Part shown: piece by piece, positions 16,002-24,547 of the stretch
Layout of the letters: every line of letters starts with the position of its first letter
Position numbering within the stretch: position 1 is the stretch's first letter
Origin: Bog-793 sp963803025
GTDB taxonomy: Bacteria; Actinomycetota; Acidimicrobiia; Acidimicrobiales; Bog-793
Reading direction: 5' to 3'
Assembly: GCA_963803025.1 (NCBI GenBank)
Contig: CAWDKZ010000011.1
Span: 62,001 to 126,000 of the forward strand
Length of the DNA: 64,000 bases
Program-made: the position numbers and the translations under genes
The notes under the pieces: model-generated
What the model was told of the DNA's origin: nothing
What the model saw: the letters and a program-made list of their open reading frames with translations, nothing else
Databases searched by the model: none

Positions 16002-17492
16002 TCAGATGTCGTTCGCGAGGTAGTTCGGCGCGTCACGCACCCCGGACAGATCGTGCGGGTGGCTCTCCCGGTGTGCTTCGGGGCTCACGCGGATGAACTG
16101 CGCCTGCTCACGGAGCTGCGTGATCGTGCGTGCCCCGCAGTAGCCCATCGCCTGGCGCAGACCCCCGACGAGCTGGTGGACGACCCCGCCGAGCGGTCCC
16201 CGGAAGGGCACGTAGCCCTCGACGCCCTCGGGCACGACCTTGTCGGGGTCGACGACGAGTTCCTGGGAATAGCGGTCCTTGGCGTACGAGCGGGTCGCCA
16301 TCGCCGAGAGGCTCCCCATGCCCCGGTAGCGCTTCATCGGCCGGTTGCCGATCATCGTCGTCTCGCCGGGGCTCTCCTCGACGCCGGCGAACAGCCCGCC
16401 GATCATCACGGCGTGCGCCCCGGCGCCCACCGCCTTGGCGATGTCGCCCGAGAACCGCACCCCGCCGTCGGCGAGGATCCCGACGCCGCGGAGACGCGCC
16501 TCCCCGGCGCATTCGTGGATTGCCGTCCACTGCGGGACGCCGACCCCGGTCACGACCCGGGTCGTGCAGATCGCTCCCGGTCCGAGGCCGACCTTCACGA
16601 CGTCGGCGCCGGCTGCGGCGAGCGCTCGCGTTGCCGTCGCCGTGCCGACGTTGCCGGCGATGATCACGCCGTCCGGCCAGATCTGGCGGAGCTCGGCGAC
16701 CGCCTCGATCACGCGCCGGGCGTGGCCGTGCGCCGTGTCGACGCAGATCGCGTCGACCTCAGCGTCGATCAGCAGCTTGGCCCGGGCCAGACCCTCGCTG
16801 CCGACGCCGACCGCGGCGGCGACCCGCAGTCGTCCGTCGGCGTCCTTGCAGGCTTGGGGGAAGGCCGCCTGCTTCGTGATGTCCTTCACGGTGATGAGCC
16901 CACGCAACCGGTTGCCGTCGTCGACGATCGGGAGCTTCTCGACCTTGGCGGCCTGCAGGATCCGGCGCGCTCCGGCGAGATCCGTGCCGACCGGCGCGGT
17001 GACGAGCCCGGTCGAGGTCATCACCTCGGACACGAGCGCCCGGGGATCCTCGTGGAAGCGGAGGTCGCGGTTCGTCACGATCCCGACGAGGTGGTCGTCG
17101 GGATCGACGACGGGGATCCCCGAGATGTGGAAACGGCCCATCAGCTCGAGCGCCTCGGCGACGGGACGGTCCGGTCCGATCTTGATCGGGTTGAGCACCA
17201 TGCCGGCCTCGGAGCGCTTCACCCGGTCGACCTCCTCGGCTTGGCGCTCGATGGACATGTTGCGGTGGACGACCCCGAGCCCGCCGAGCCGAGCCAGCGC
17301 GATCGCCAACCGGGACTCGGTGACCGAGTCCATCGCCGCCGACACGAGCGGGATGTTGAGCTCGAGACGGTCGCACAGGCGTGCCGTCGTGTCGACCTCG
17401 TGCGGCAGGACGTCGGATTCCTGGGGGACCAACAGGACGTCATCGAAGGTCAAGGCGATGCCGTCGGCGAACTGCGGATCGACGAGCGCCAC
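16002..17492 (-). CDS. guaB: Inosine-5'-monophosphate dehydrogenase
   Basis: A 496-residue IMPDH that oxidises IMP to XMP, the committed step of GMP synthesis. The order is: N-terminal barrel start LTFDDVLLVPQESDV, two CBS domains at about residues 95-220 (DDHLVGIVTNRD and GNRLRGLITVKD), then the catalytic loop GPGAICTTRVVTG with the nucleophilic Cys near residue 310, and the flap region YRGMGSLSAM. It is full length and lacks no key residue. Confidence 0.97.
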   Translation of the reverse strand: MALVDPQFADGIALTFDDVLLVPQESDVLPHEVDTTARLCDRLELNIPLVSAAMDSVTESRLAIALARLGGLGVVHRNMSIERQAEEVDRVKRSEAGMVLNPIKIGPDRPVAEALELMGRFHISGIPVVDPDDHLVGIVTNRDLRFHEDPRALVSEVMTSTGLVTAPVGTDLAGARRILQAAKVEKLPIVDDGNRLRGLITVKDITKQAAFPQACKDADGRLRVAAAVGVGSEGLARAKLLIDAEVDAICVDTAHGHARRVIEAVAELRQIWPDGVIIAGNVGTATATRALAAAGADVVKVGLGPGAICTTRVVTGVGVPQWTAIHECAGEARLRGVGILADGGVRFSGDIAKAVGAGAHAVMIGGLFAGVEESPGETTMIGNRPMKRYRGMGSLSAMATRSYAKDRYSQELVVDPDKVVPEGVEGYVPFRGPLGGVVHQLVGGLRQAMGYCGARTITQLREQAQFIRVSPEAHRESHPHDLSGVRDAPNYLANDI

Positions 17493-17579
17493 GACGCACC
17501 ACCTTCGCTTCGAGCCCGCGACGACAGGGCTGGTGGTGTGAACAGTACCGACTACCCACCCGGGTCGCCGTCGGCCGGA

Positions 17580-18122
17580 CTACAGACCGACGACCTCCGA
17601 GCAGACCGGCCACGCCGACCAACCGGCGATGCGCTGCAGGCGAACGGCGGCACGATTCTGGACCACGGGCGGGGCTTCGCTCGGCAGGCCGTCGTAGCCG
17701 AGTTCCCACCACGTCGTCGGCGCGAACTGGTAGGCGCCGTAGTAGCCGTTGCCCGTGTCCTCGTCGTATCGGTCGCCCGACTCGCAGTCGCGCAGGGCGT
17801 GCCACTGCGCCGCCGTGGCGGCTGGCTCGGTCCCGATGCCGAGGCGGCGCACGGTCGCGACCCGTGGCAACCGGAGGGGTTCTGTGGCGAACAGGTACGG
17901 CGACGGGGTGGTTGCGGCGAGATCGTCGAGCAGCGGGCTCGAGGGCCCGACCGGCGCTTCGCCCGCCTGTCGGGTGCGCAACGCGTGCTGGAAGGCTCGG
18001 ACGGCTTTCAAGTGGCCGGTGACGGTCGAGGTGCGCAGGCTGATCGCGCCGCCGCCGAACACGCCGGCGCCACCGAGGAGAACGATGGCAGAAGTGACCG
18101 CGAGCGAAGAGTGTCGTCGCAT
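17580..18122 (-). CDS. Rpf-like transglycosylase, secreted
   Basis: A 180-residue protein with a signal anchor (residues 6-30, SSLAVTSAIVLLGGAGVFGGG). A C-terminal domain of the resuscitation-promoting factor/transglycosylase type begins at TAAQWHALRDCESGDRY. It has the catalytic Glu of CESGDR and the GYYGAYQFAPTTWWELGY block, with a second cysteine near the end for the conserved disulfide. These enzymes cleave peptidoglycan and promote growth from dormancy. ATG 18122 has AAGGAGG 6 bases upstream. The frame continues further upstream without a better start. A 360-base leader precedes it. Confidence 0.87.
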   Translation of the reverse strand: MRRHSSLAVTSAIVLLGGAGVFGGGAISLRTSTVTGHLKAVRAFQHALRTRQAGEAPVGPSSPLLDDLAATTPSPYLFATEPLRLPRVATVRRLGIGTEPAATAAQWHALRDCESGDRYDEDTGNGYYGAYQFAPTTWWELGYDGLPSEAPPVVQNRAAVRLQRIAGWSAWPVCSEVVGL

Positions 18123-18488
18123 CGAAGGCCTCCTTGGATTGGGGATGGTCCACGTGGTCCAGGTGGGTCGAGATGCGGGCGAACCGTCTTGTTGCATCCG
18201 TCTCGCGGCCCGGTGCCGGCAGGGCCAACGACGGGCCAGGGCGCACAGGGCGCCCGGGCGAGGTGCAGACGGAGTACGCCCTTGGCTGGGTGCTGTGGCT
18301 GCTCCTTACTGTCCGGGTAGGACGGTGTGCAGTCGGTCGGCGCAACCGTTGTCCACCGGACGAGGGTTCTTCTGGGACTTCCGCCTGCCGCCGAAGGTCC
18401 GGAAAGACGCGCGCCAAAGGACCGGCAGGAGAATCATTCACTTGTAGTTTACCCGCTTGTCACGCAGGTTTTGGTGACTGCAGGCGTT
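18123..18488. other. Long leader upstream of the rpf-like gene
   Basis: About 365 bases between surE and the rpf-like gene, both on the minus strand. It is GC-rich with several potential stems. Actinobacterial rpf genes are often headed by a c-di-AMP (ydaO) riboswitch. I looked for its conserved blocks on the minus strand and did not find them. Confidence 0.45.
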
Positions 18489-19406
18489 TTACCAACTCAC
18501 ACGGGATGTAAGGCGCCGACGAACGCCAGCCAATCGCAGACGGATGCCACCCAGGCGTCGTCGGATGGTGCGCAGGGGCCCCCGCGGAATGTCTTCGGCG
18601 GCGCTTGGCGGGCCGATTTCGGGGTGTCCGAAGCGGGCGTCGAGCTGCGCAACGGTCATCGCGACGACCGCTTGGACCGCTGGGTCGGGATCGGCTGCCG
18701 GGAAGGTGATCGCCGTCAGCGTCGCGAAGTCGTCCGCGCCGAGCGCCCAGTCGTCGTCTGCCGCCGTCGCGTGGCCAGGGAAGCCGAAGGACACGCGTAC
18801 TCGGCGGGACCCGGTTCGCTCCACGTGGAAGACATCTGCCATGTTCAGTTCGGCGCGCCGCACGCCGCGCAGCATGTCGAGTTCGAGATCCGGGACGTTG
18901 CAGTTGAGCACCGTGCCGGCCCGCATCGACGCCAGAGGCTCAACGAGAGCCACCGCGACGGCGGCCGCCGTCTCGTAGTGCATCGTTGCTGTCCATCTGC
19001 CTCGAAGTCCGACCGCGATGGCGGACCGGCCCTGCTGCGCGGCGGTGAGGGCGGCACCGACCGTGCCCGAATGGAGAATGAAGCGGCCGACGTTGGGGCC
19101 CCGGTTGATGCCCGAGACGACGAGGTCGGCGGGAGGCCCGAACGCGCCGGCGAGTGCGAGCGAGACGCAAACCGAGGGTAGCGCACGGACACCAATGGCG
19201 CGCGCGCCGGGGGCGGCTGAGAGCTTGACGGCCTTGAAAGAGACGGCACCGATCGAATGGCGCAGAACCGTCGCGGCGCTCGATCCGCTGTGATTCTCGA
19301 GCGGCGCCACGACCATGACATCGTGTCCCGCCTCGATGAGCGCGTCCGTCATGACCCCGATGCCTGGCGCGAAGACACCGTCATCGTTCGTCACGAGAAT
19401 GCGCAC
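18489..19406 (-). CDS. surE: 5'/3'-nucleotidase SurE
   Basis: A 305-residue protein with the SurE hallmark N-terminus ILVTNDDGVFAPGI (metal-binding Asp pair), then VVAPLENHSGSSA, VVSGINRGPNVG and HSGTVGAA. It removes phosphate from nucleoside monophosphates. I chose GTG 19406 (V-R-ILVTNDDG) because GAGGAG lies 5-6 bases upstream. The longer open frame to 19466 lacks a binding site. The C-terminal 40 residues are Arg-rich and beyond the usual family end. Confidence 0.93.
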   Translation of the reverse strand: MRILVTNDDGVFAPGIGVMTDALIEAGHDVMVVAPLENHSGSSAATVLRHSIGAVSFKAVKLSAAPGARAIGVRALPSVCVSLALAGAFGPPADLVVSGINRGPNVGRFILHSGTVGAALTAAQQGRSAIAVGLRGRWTATMHYETAAAVAVALVEPLASMRAGTVLNCNVPDLELDMLRGVRRAELNMADVFHVERTGSRRVRVSFGFPGHATAADDDWALGADDFATLTAITFPAADPDPAVQAVVAMTVAQLDARFGHPEIGPPSAAEDIPRGPLRTIRRRLGGIRLRLAGVRRRLTSRVSW

Positions 19407-19728
19407 ATGGACTCCTCGGTGTTCGGTAGGGCTTACCAGATGGCGTAACCGGGATCCTCGGTACACTACCTGCGATGTCCCGCCCTTCTGGCGAGCAGTT
19501 CGTCATTGTCGCGGGATCGACGATCGCAACCGTCACCGAGGTCGGCGCGACGCTCCGATCGTTTGCCTGACATCGCCACCGGTCTGTGGCACCGGGTGAC
19601 GGGCGCGGACACCCACCCGCCGGAATCCACGGGGCGGCAGACGCCGGCACCCGGCTGCGACGGCGTGACGCGAAGCATACGCGGGCGACCCCAGTCGCAG
19701 GCGCCGCACGGTCACCGGATCGGGCCGG
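19407..19728. other. Intergenic, no gene seen
   Basis: About 320 bases between surE and the MTB12-like gene, both on the minus strand. It should hold the surE promoter, but no box could be assigned with confidence. Confidence 0.45.
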
Positions 19729-20220
19729 TCAGGTGGTCTTCGAGCAGGCCTTCGGCGCGGTGCCCTCGAGACTCACGAGGGCACAGAAGCTCGCGTCGCT
19801 CACCTTCCAGACCTTGTCCTGGAGCAGCGCCGTGCCGATCGCGTTGGGTTCGGCGGGTGTCGAACCGAGGTAGATCGTGTACGTCACCCGTGCCGTCGTC
19901 TTCGACGTGAGCTCCACCTTGGTGACCTTGACGGTCGTCGAGCGCGCCGCCGCGGTCTTGGCCTGAGACGCCAAGAAGGCCGCGAACTCCTTCCCGTTCT
20001 GGAGCAGGGTCTCCTTCTTCGCCGCCGAGGTCGTTCCATTGAAGAACATCGTCCAGTTCGCCTTGATCGCGGCCGTCGTGCCGCCGGAGCCGTTCGCGGC
20101 GCCGAAGGCGTTCGGAGCAGGCACGCTGATCGCGAGGGCGCCGAGGACCATGAGCGACCCGATCGCGAGGCGCGTGCGGCCACGACCGCTGTTCGAATTG
20201 GAGCTGATCATCAACCTCAC
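19729..20220 (-). CDS. Secreted MTB12-like low-molecular-weight antigen
   Basis: A 163-residue secreted protein: signal peptide through about residue 41 (LAIGSLMVLGALAISVPAPNAFGA). A cystatin-like fold then follows, as in the mycobacterial MTB12 antigen family: IKANWTMFFNGTTSAAKKETLLQNG, a helix around FAAFL, and strands with VKVTKVELTSKTTARVTYTI and WKVSDASFCALV. Two C-terminal cysteines could pair. Function in the family is unclear. It stands alone on the minus strand. Confidence 0.78.
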   Translation of the reverse strand: MRLMISSNSNSGRGRTRLAIGSLMVLGALAISVPAPNAFGAANGSGGTTAAIKANWTMFFNGTTSAAKKETLLQNGKEFAAFLASQAKTAAARSTTVKVTKVELTSKTTARVTYTIYLGSTPAEPNAIGTALLQDKVWKVSDASFCALVSLEGTAPKACSKTT

Positions 20221-20496
20221 CTCCGGGGCGGTGCTGAATAGGCGGATTTGCCTGTCGTCATGCCCACGGGACGATGCTAGTTGCCGTCGAACCAGCTGCT
20301 TCTGGCGGCATCGCGTCTCGTCCAGCGAGCCGGGCTCGCCCCACCGCGCACTACGTCACCGGCGCCACCGCCGCATTCCTGGAAATCCCCCTTCTCGGTC
20401 CTGACGTCCCGCCCCAGGGCCGCCCCGCTAGAATCTCTCATCAGCGGGGATCGCGCGGCCCACGTGTCGGTGCTCGCCGCCGAAAGGGAAGGGCCG

Positions 20497-20700
20497 ATGA
20501 TTCAACCACAAAGTGGTTCGACGGGTATCCGCCCGGTGCACGCCTTCGTCGTAGTCGGAACGCTCGTCGTGGCGGCCGTCGTCGCCTTTGCCGCGTTGCA
20601 TTTCATCGTTGGGCTGCTGTGGTTCTTCGTGAAGCTTGTCGTCGTCCTCGCTTTGGTGTACTTCGTCGCGAGGATGGTCCTGCGTCACGCCCGCCGCTAG
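20497..20700 (+). CDS. Small membrane protein
   Basis: A 67-residue protein with two hydrophobic segments (about residues 14-36 and 40-58) and a basic C-terminus (RMVLRHARR). The ATG at 20497 has AAAGGGAAGGG upstream. The longer open frame to 20281 has no start signal. Family not recognised. Confidence 0.6.
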   Translation: MIQPQSGSTGIRPVHAFVVVGTLVVAAVVAFAALHFIVGLLWFFVKLVVVLALVYFVARMVLRHARR

Positions 20701-20730
20701 CGCGGCCCCGTCGTCCGGGATCAGCGAGCC

Positions 20731-21441
20731 TTGTGCGGTCGCTACGTCCTCGCGACGCCGATCGACGAGCTCGCGAGCTTCTTTGAGGCGCGTCGGGCTC
20801 CGAACGTCGACCGGGTATGGGTCGCGAACTACAACATCGCGCCGACGAGAACGGTGCTGTGCCTGTCACCGGATGCCGGGGGTGGCCGCGTCCTCGACGA
20901 GTACCGCTGGGGATTGATCCCGTCCTGGGCGAAGGAGCCGGCGATCGGGAGCCGCCTTTTCAACGCGCGAGCCGAGTCCGTCGCCGTGAAGCCGTCGTTT
21001 CGTGGCGCGTTCCGGAGCCGGCGCCTCGCCGTTCTCTCGGACGGGTTCTACGAGTGGCGCCAGGGTCCTGGCAGCCGCCGCCGGCCGTTCTTCCTCAGCC
21101 GGTCGGATGGCAAGCCGATGGCGTTCGCCGGTCTGTGGGAGTCGTGGCGCGATCCGCAATCCGCCGACGACGAGGCCGTGTGGGTCCGTTCCTGCGCGAT
21201 CATCACGACGTCCGCGAATCCGGAAGTCGCGCCGATCCACGATCGTATGCCGGTCGTGCTCGAACGCGACGTGCTCGACCGGTGGCTTGACCCGTCGGTT
21301 GTCGAGCGAGACGAGCTCGAGGCGCTATTGCACCCGTCGCCCGCCGGCACACTCGCCGTCCGCGCCGTCGACCCGCGGGTCGGCAGCGTGCACAACAACG
21401 GTCCGGAACTGATCGCGGAGGTGACGCCCGACGGGAGCTGA
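20731..21441 (+). CDS. SRAP/YedK family abasic-site processing protein
   Basis: A 236-residue SOS-response-associated peptidase-family protein. The catalytic Cys is residue 2 (start-CGRY), which cross-links to abasic sites in single-stranded DNA. The other conserved pieces are NYNIAPT, RWGLIPSWAK, NARAESV, GFYEW (catalytic Glu) and the histidine in APIHDRMPVVL. The start codon is TTG at 20731, fixed by the need for Cys as the second residue. It is full length. It complements the SOS mutasome found later in the window. Confidence 0.93.
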   Translation: MCGRYVLATPIDELASFFEARRAPNVDRVWVANYNIAPTRTVLCLSPDAGGGRVLDEYRWGLIPSWAKEPAIGSRLFNARAESVAVKPSFRGAFRSRRLAVLSDGFYEWRQGPGSRRRPFFLSRSDGKPMAFAGLWESWRDPQSADDEAVWVRSCAIITTSANPEVAPIHDRMPVVLERDVLDRWLDPSVVERDELEALLHPSPAGTLAVRAVDPRVGSVHNNGPELIAEVTPDGS

Positions 21442-21521
21442 ATGACGGTTGCGGGTGATCGCCGGCACACCTCGCCAGGTCCGGTTCTCCTGCGGCACGA
21501 CCGTCGTACCCGGCAGAGCCC

Positions 21522-22415
21522 TCACAGCCAGTTGTCGCCGTAGAAGATGTCGGCCCGGTCGTAGTCCGGGCGCGCACCGAGCTTCATGCGGAGCTCGACC
21601 CGCCCCGACCGGTAGCCGCGCGCGACGAGGCCGTCGATCGTTCGCCAGCTCGATCCCGGCACGCGGACGGAGAGAACCCCGAGGCCGCGTTCGCCACATT
21701 CGTGTTCCGCCGCGTCGAGCAGGTCGTCGAAGGCAGGTCGCGACGTCGCGGCGACAAAGGGCACGAAGCCGGTCGCCGAGTCCTCGAAGGTCGGTGCGAA
21801 GTGGCAGATGGCGACGCCCCCGTCGGTCACGAAGGTGGTTCCCACACCGAGCGCCGCCGCCACGGCGGCTTCGGTGCGCACGTCGATGCCCTCGTACACG
21901 AAGTCGAGACTTGGCAGCCCGCCGTTCGCCGTGACGTGGGCGGGCATCGGCACGGGCGCGATCTTGCGCCGGAACCCGAGGCCAGTCCACGACGGGCGGA
22001 ACCCGAACTTCGAGTACAGGTGCACGTGGAAGGGGCTTTCGGCGAACGTCTCGAGCCCGACGAGGAGCACCCCACGTTCACGCAGGCCTGCGAGGCAGGC
22101 GGCGATCAGGGCTTGGCCCACCCCTCGGCCCTGGGCTTCGGGCGACACGGCGAGCGGGCCGAACCACCCCAACGTGCCGCGCGCGATCGAGAATACGGCG
22201 CCGGTGACATCGTTTGATTCACCGATCGCGACGAAACAGCCCGCCGGGTCGGCCGCCAGCCGTGTCGAGAAGAGCAGCCGCGGCATCACCGGCTCGGTCA
22301 CCTCGCGGCCGGTCATCTGTCCGATGATGCGGCCAAAGGCGACGTCGGTGACGCGAGTCACCTCGGCGAGATCGGACGCTTGCATCGGTCGCACGTGAGC
22401 GTGGGTGTCTGGCAA
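21522..22415 (-). CDS. GNAT-family acetyltransferase, two-domain
   Basis: A 297-residue protein. The first domain (about 15-150) has the GNAT acetyl-CoA loop SPEAQGRGVGQALI and a LYSKFGFRP motif. The second half (about 180-290) looks like a second, degenerate GNAT fold. I start at TTG 22415 because AAAGGA lies upstream. ATG 22385 is the alternative, and the much longer frame upstream is a shadow of the lysE gene. The substrate is unknown. It sits 53 bases after the LysE-type exporter on the same strand. Confidence 0.8.
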   Translation of the reverse strand: MPDTHAHVRPMQASDLAEVTRVTDVAFGRIIGQMTGREVTEPVMPRLLFSTRLAADPAGCFVAIGESNDVTGAVFSIARGTLGWFGPLAVSPEAQGRGVGQALIAACLAGLRERGVLLVGLETFAESPFHVHLYSKFGFRPSWTGLGFRRKIAPVPMPAHVTANGGLPSLDFVYEGIDVRTEAAVAAALGVGTTFVTDGGVAICHFAPTFEDSATGFVPFVAATSRPAFDDLLDAAEHECGERGLGVLSVRVPGSSWRTIDGLVARGYRSGRVELRMKLGARPDYDRADIFYGDNWL

Positions 22416-22468
22416 CTCAATCCTTTTGTCCCTGCCGCGGTGGAGGGCGAGAGCTCCCGTCCAGCGCT

Positions 22469-23107
22469 TCAGTCCTTGCGGCCGGTGACGGCGAGCCGCA
22501 GACCGATGTCGAGGATGGCGATCCCGCTCAGCCCGCCGACGAGTTCGAGCCGGCGCGGCGTGCGTGTGAGCCACGTCCGCACGCCTCCCGCGGCGATGGC
22601 CCAGACGCCGTCGGAGACGAGCGCCATGGCGATGAAGAGCGCCCCGAGGACGAGCAACTGGATCGGGACGCGGCCTGCGGACCGGTTCACGAACTCCGGG
22701 AGGATGGCGGCGAAGAAGACGACGGTCTTCGGGTTGGCGACGCCGACGACGAACGCGTCGCGCAGCAGTCGACGGGTAGGCCTCGGCTCGTAGGACGACT
22801 GCAGTACCCGCGCGAGGTCGCGGCGGTGCCGGATCGCCTGAATGCCCAACAGGACGAGATACGTGGCACCGACGAACTTGATGGCCGTGAAGACGGCGAT
22901 CGATCTCTCGACGATCGTCCCGACGCCGAAGGCGACGGCCGCAACCTGCAGGTACACGCCGGCGGCATTGCCGACAACGGTCGCCAACCCGGCGCGGCGG
23001 CCGAGCGTGAGGGCGCGGCTGACGACGAAGAGCACGCTCGGACCCGGTATCACGATGAGCACGCCTGCGGTCGCGCAGAAGGCGAGCAGCTGACCGGTCG
23101 GCACCAT
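22469..23107 (-). CDS. LysE/RhtB-family amino acid exporter
   Basis: A 212-residue membrane protein with about six segments and the family signature near the start, IPGPSVLFVVSRAL (motif PGP). GNAAGVYLQV and the conserved VGVANPKTVVFFAAILPEF follow. It exports amino acids or derivatives such as homoserine or threonine. It is probably cotranscribed with the downstream acetyltransferase, so the pair may modify and export a toxic amino acid (inference). Confidence 0.9.
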   Translation of the reverse strand: MVPTGQLLAFCATAGVLIVIPGPSVLFVVSRALTLGRRAGLATVVGNAAGVYLQVAAVAFGVGTIVERSIAVFTAIKFVGATYLVLLGIQAIRHRRDLARVLQSSYEPRPTRRLLRDAFVVGVANPKTVVFFAAILPEFVNRSAGRVPIQLLVLGALFIAMALVSDGVWAIAAGGVRTWLTRTPRRLELVGGLSGIAILDIGLRLAVTGRKD

Positions 23108-23369
23108 GGTCGCACCCTAACCGAGCCAAACCCCCAGTCGCCCATCCGCCACCGCGTTGGGTGCGTCTACCCACGCGGATCTGCCAGGTGGGCCGATCGC
23201 GGGGTCGAGGCCGCGTGCTACCTAGTTCTCGCCGTTCAGCGAGCTGCGGTCCTGTTTGGGGCACGACGCACACAGCGCAGGTCTGTTCCAGCGGTCTGTT
23301 ACACCCGAACGGCTGGGGCATCCGCGCCCCGTGTCGTAATAGCCTCAAATTCCTGACGGTGCGGAAAGG

Positions 23370-24161
23370 ATGAGGGTGGCCTCTCACGCAGATACCGGCC
23401 ACGTCACGTTGCGCAGTGGCTTGCAGATGCCGATCATCGGTTTCGGAACCTGGCAGATCCGAGGTGGGCTCGCCCGTGAGGCGGTGTTCTGCGCCTTGCA
23501 GGAGGGTTATCGCCACATCGACACCGCCACGCTCTACGGGAACGAACGAGAGGTGGGTCGCGCGCTAATCGACAGCGGACTGTACCGTGAGGAGCTCTTC
23601 CTCACCACCAAGCTGCAGCCCAACGAGAAGAGCGTACGACGAGCGATCGAACGGAGCCTTGCCGACCTTCAGGTCGACTACGTGGATCTTTGGCTGATCC
23701 ACTGGCCCCCTGCAGGGGGAGCCTCGCGGTCGCTGTATCAGGAGATGCTCGCGGTGCGTGACGAGGGTCTCGCCCGCGCGATCGGGGTAAGCAACTACAG
23801 CATCGAAGAGATCGATGACCTCACGATTGCGACCGGCGATGCCCCCGAGGTCAATCAGATCCGTTGGAGCCCGTTCCTCCACGATCCCGGGCAGCAGCGC
23901 GAACTCGATCATCGCCACATCATCCTCGAGGGATACAGCCCGCTCAAGAACAGCCGCCTCGACGATCCCGTGCTCGTCGAGATTGCCGTGGCAAATAGGG
24001 TCACCCCAGCACAGGTTGTGCTCCGTTGGCACGTCGAGCACCGCATTGTCGTCATTCCAAAATCTGTCCAGCCGCAGCGCATCGCGCAGAACTTCGACGT
24101 CCTCGGCTTCTCCTTGGATGCCGAATCGATGCGGCGTCTTGATGGACTCTCTGCGCGTTAG
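23370..24161 (+). CDS. Aldo/keto reductase
   Basis: A 263-residue NADPH-dependent oxidoreductase of the AKR5/2,5-diketo-D-gluconate reductase type. Seen are GFGTWQI, the catalytic Asp/Tyr in HIDTATLYGNE, the catalytic Lys in LTTKL, the His in LWLIHWPP, GVSNYS, and the cofactor loop IPKSVQPQRIAQN. ATG 23370 has GGAAAGG directly upstream. It is monocistronic. Confidence 0.94.
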   Translation: MRVASHADTGHVTLRSGLQMPIIGFGTWQIRGGLAREAVFCALQEGYRHIDTATLYGNEREVGRALIDSGLYREELFLTTKLQPNEKSVRRAIERSLADLQVDYVDLWLIHWPPAGGASRSLYQEMLAVRDEGLARAIGVSNYSIEEIDDLTIATGDAPEVNQIRWSPFLHDPGQQRELDHRHIILEGYSPLKNSRLDDPVLVEIAVANRVTPAQVVLRWHVEHRIVVIPKSVQPQRIAQNFDVLGFSLDAESMRRLDGLSAR

Positions 24162-24547
24162 CGTCTCGGCCTTGGCCTTGATAGCCAGGCGCAGGCACCT
24201 CGAGGCTCAGCAGAGCTGTCCTCCACCGGCGTGCGAAAGCACGCGGCTGCAGCTCACTCGCATCAGATAACGCTGGGTGGGGGTTCACTTCGGGGGACTG
24301 ACGACGCGGATCTGCGACTGGCGGCTCGACTACTTGAGTCCTTCCACTCGTCGACTAATGAGAGACTTGAGGGCGTGCGAGCTTTCGCCGCCTTGACTGT
24401 CAGCGTTCTGATTGTCATCGGCGCCACCGTGGGGTGGCCTTCAGCCACGAAACGGTACGCGACGGGCATTCACGGACAAACTCGAGTCGGCCGCGAAGCG
24501 GCCGTTGCTGGCCGCGAGAGAAGACTGACTAGCAGAGTGGAATTTGC
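24162..24547. other. Intergenic, promoter region of the neprosin-like gene
   Basis: About 385 bases. An open frame on the plus strand has one hydrophobic run (near 24400) but no domain and no ribosome binding site, so I do not call it. Confidence 0.4.

Noticed and set aside
18123..18488. Possible c-di-AMP (ydaO) riboswitch before the rpf-like gene
   Set aside because: The position fits, but I could not find the conserved ydaO sequence blocks on the minus strand.
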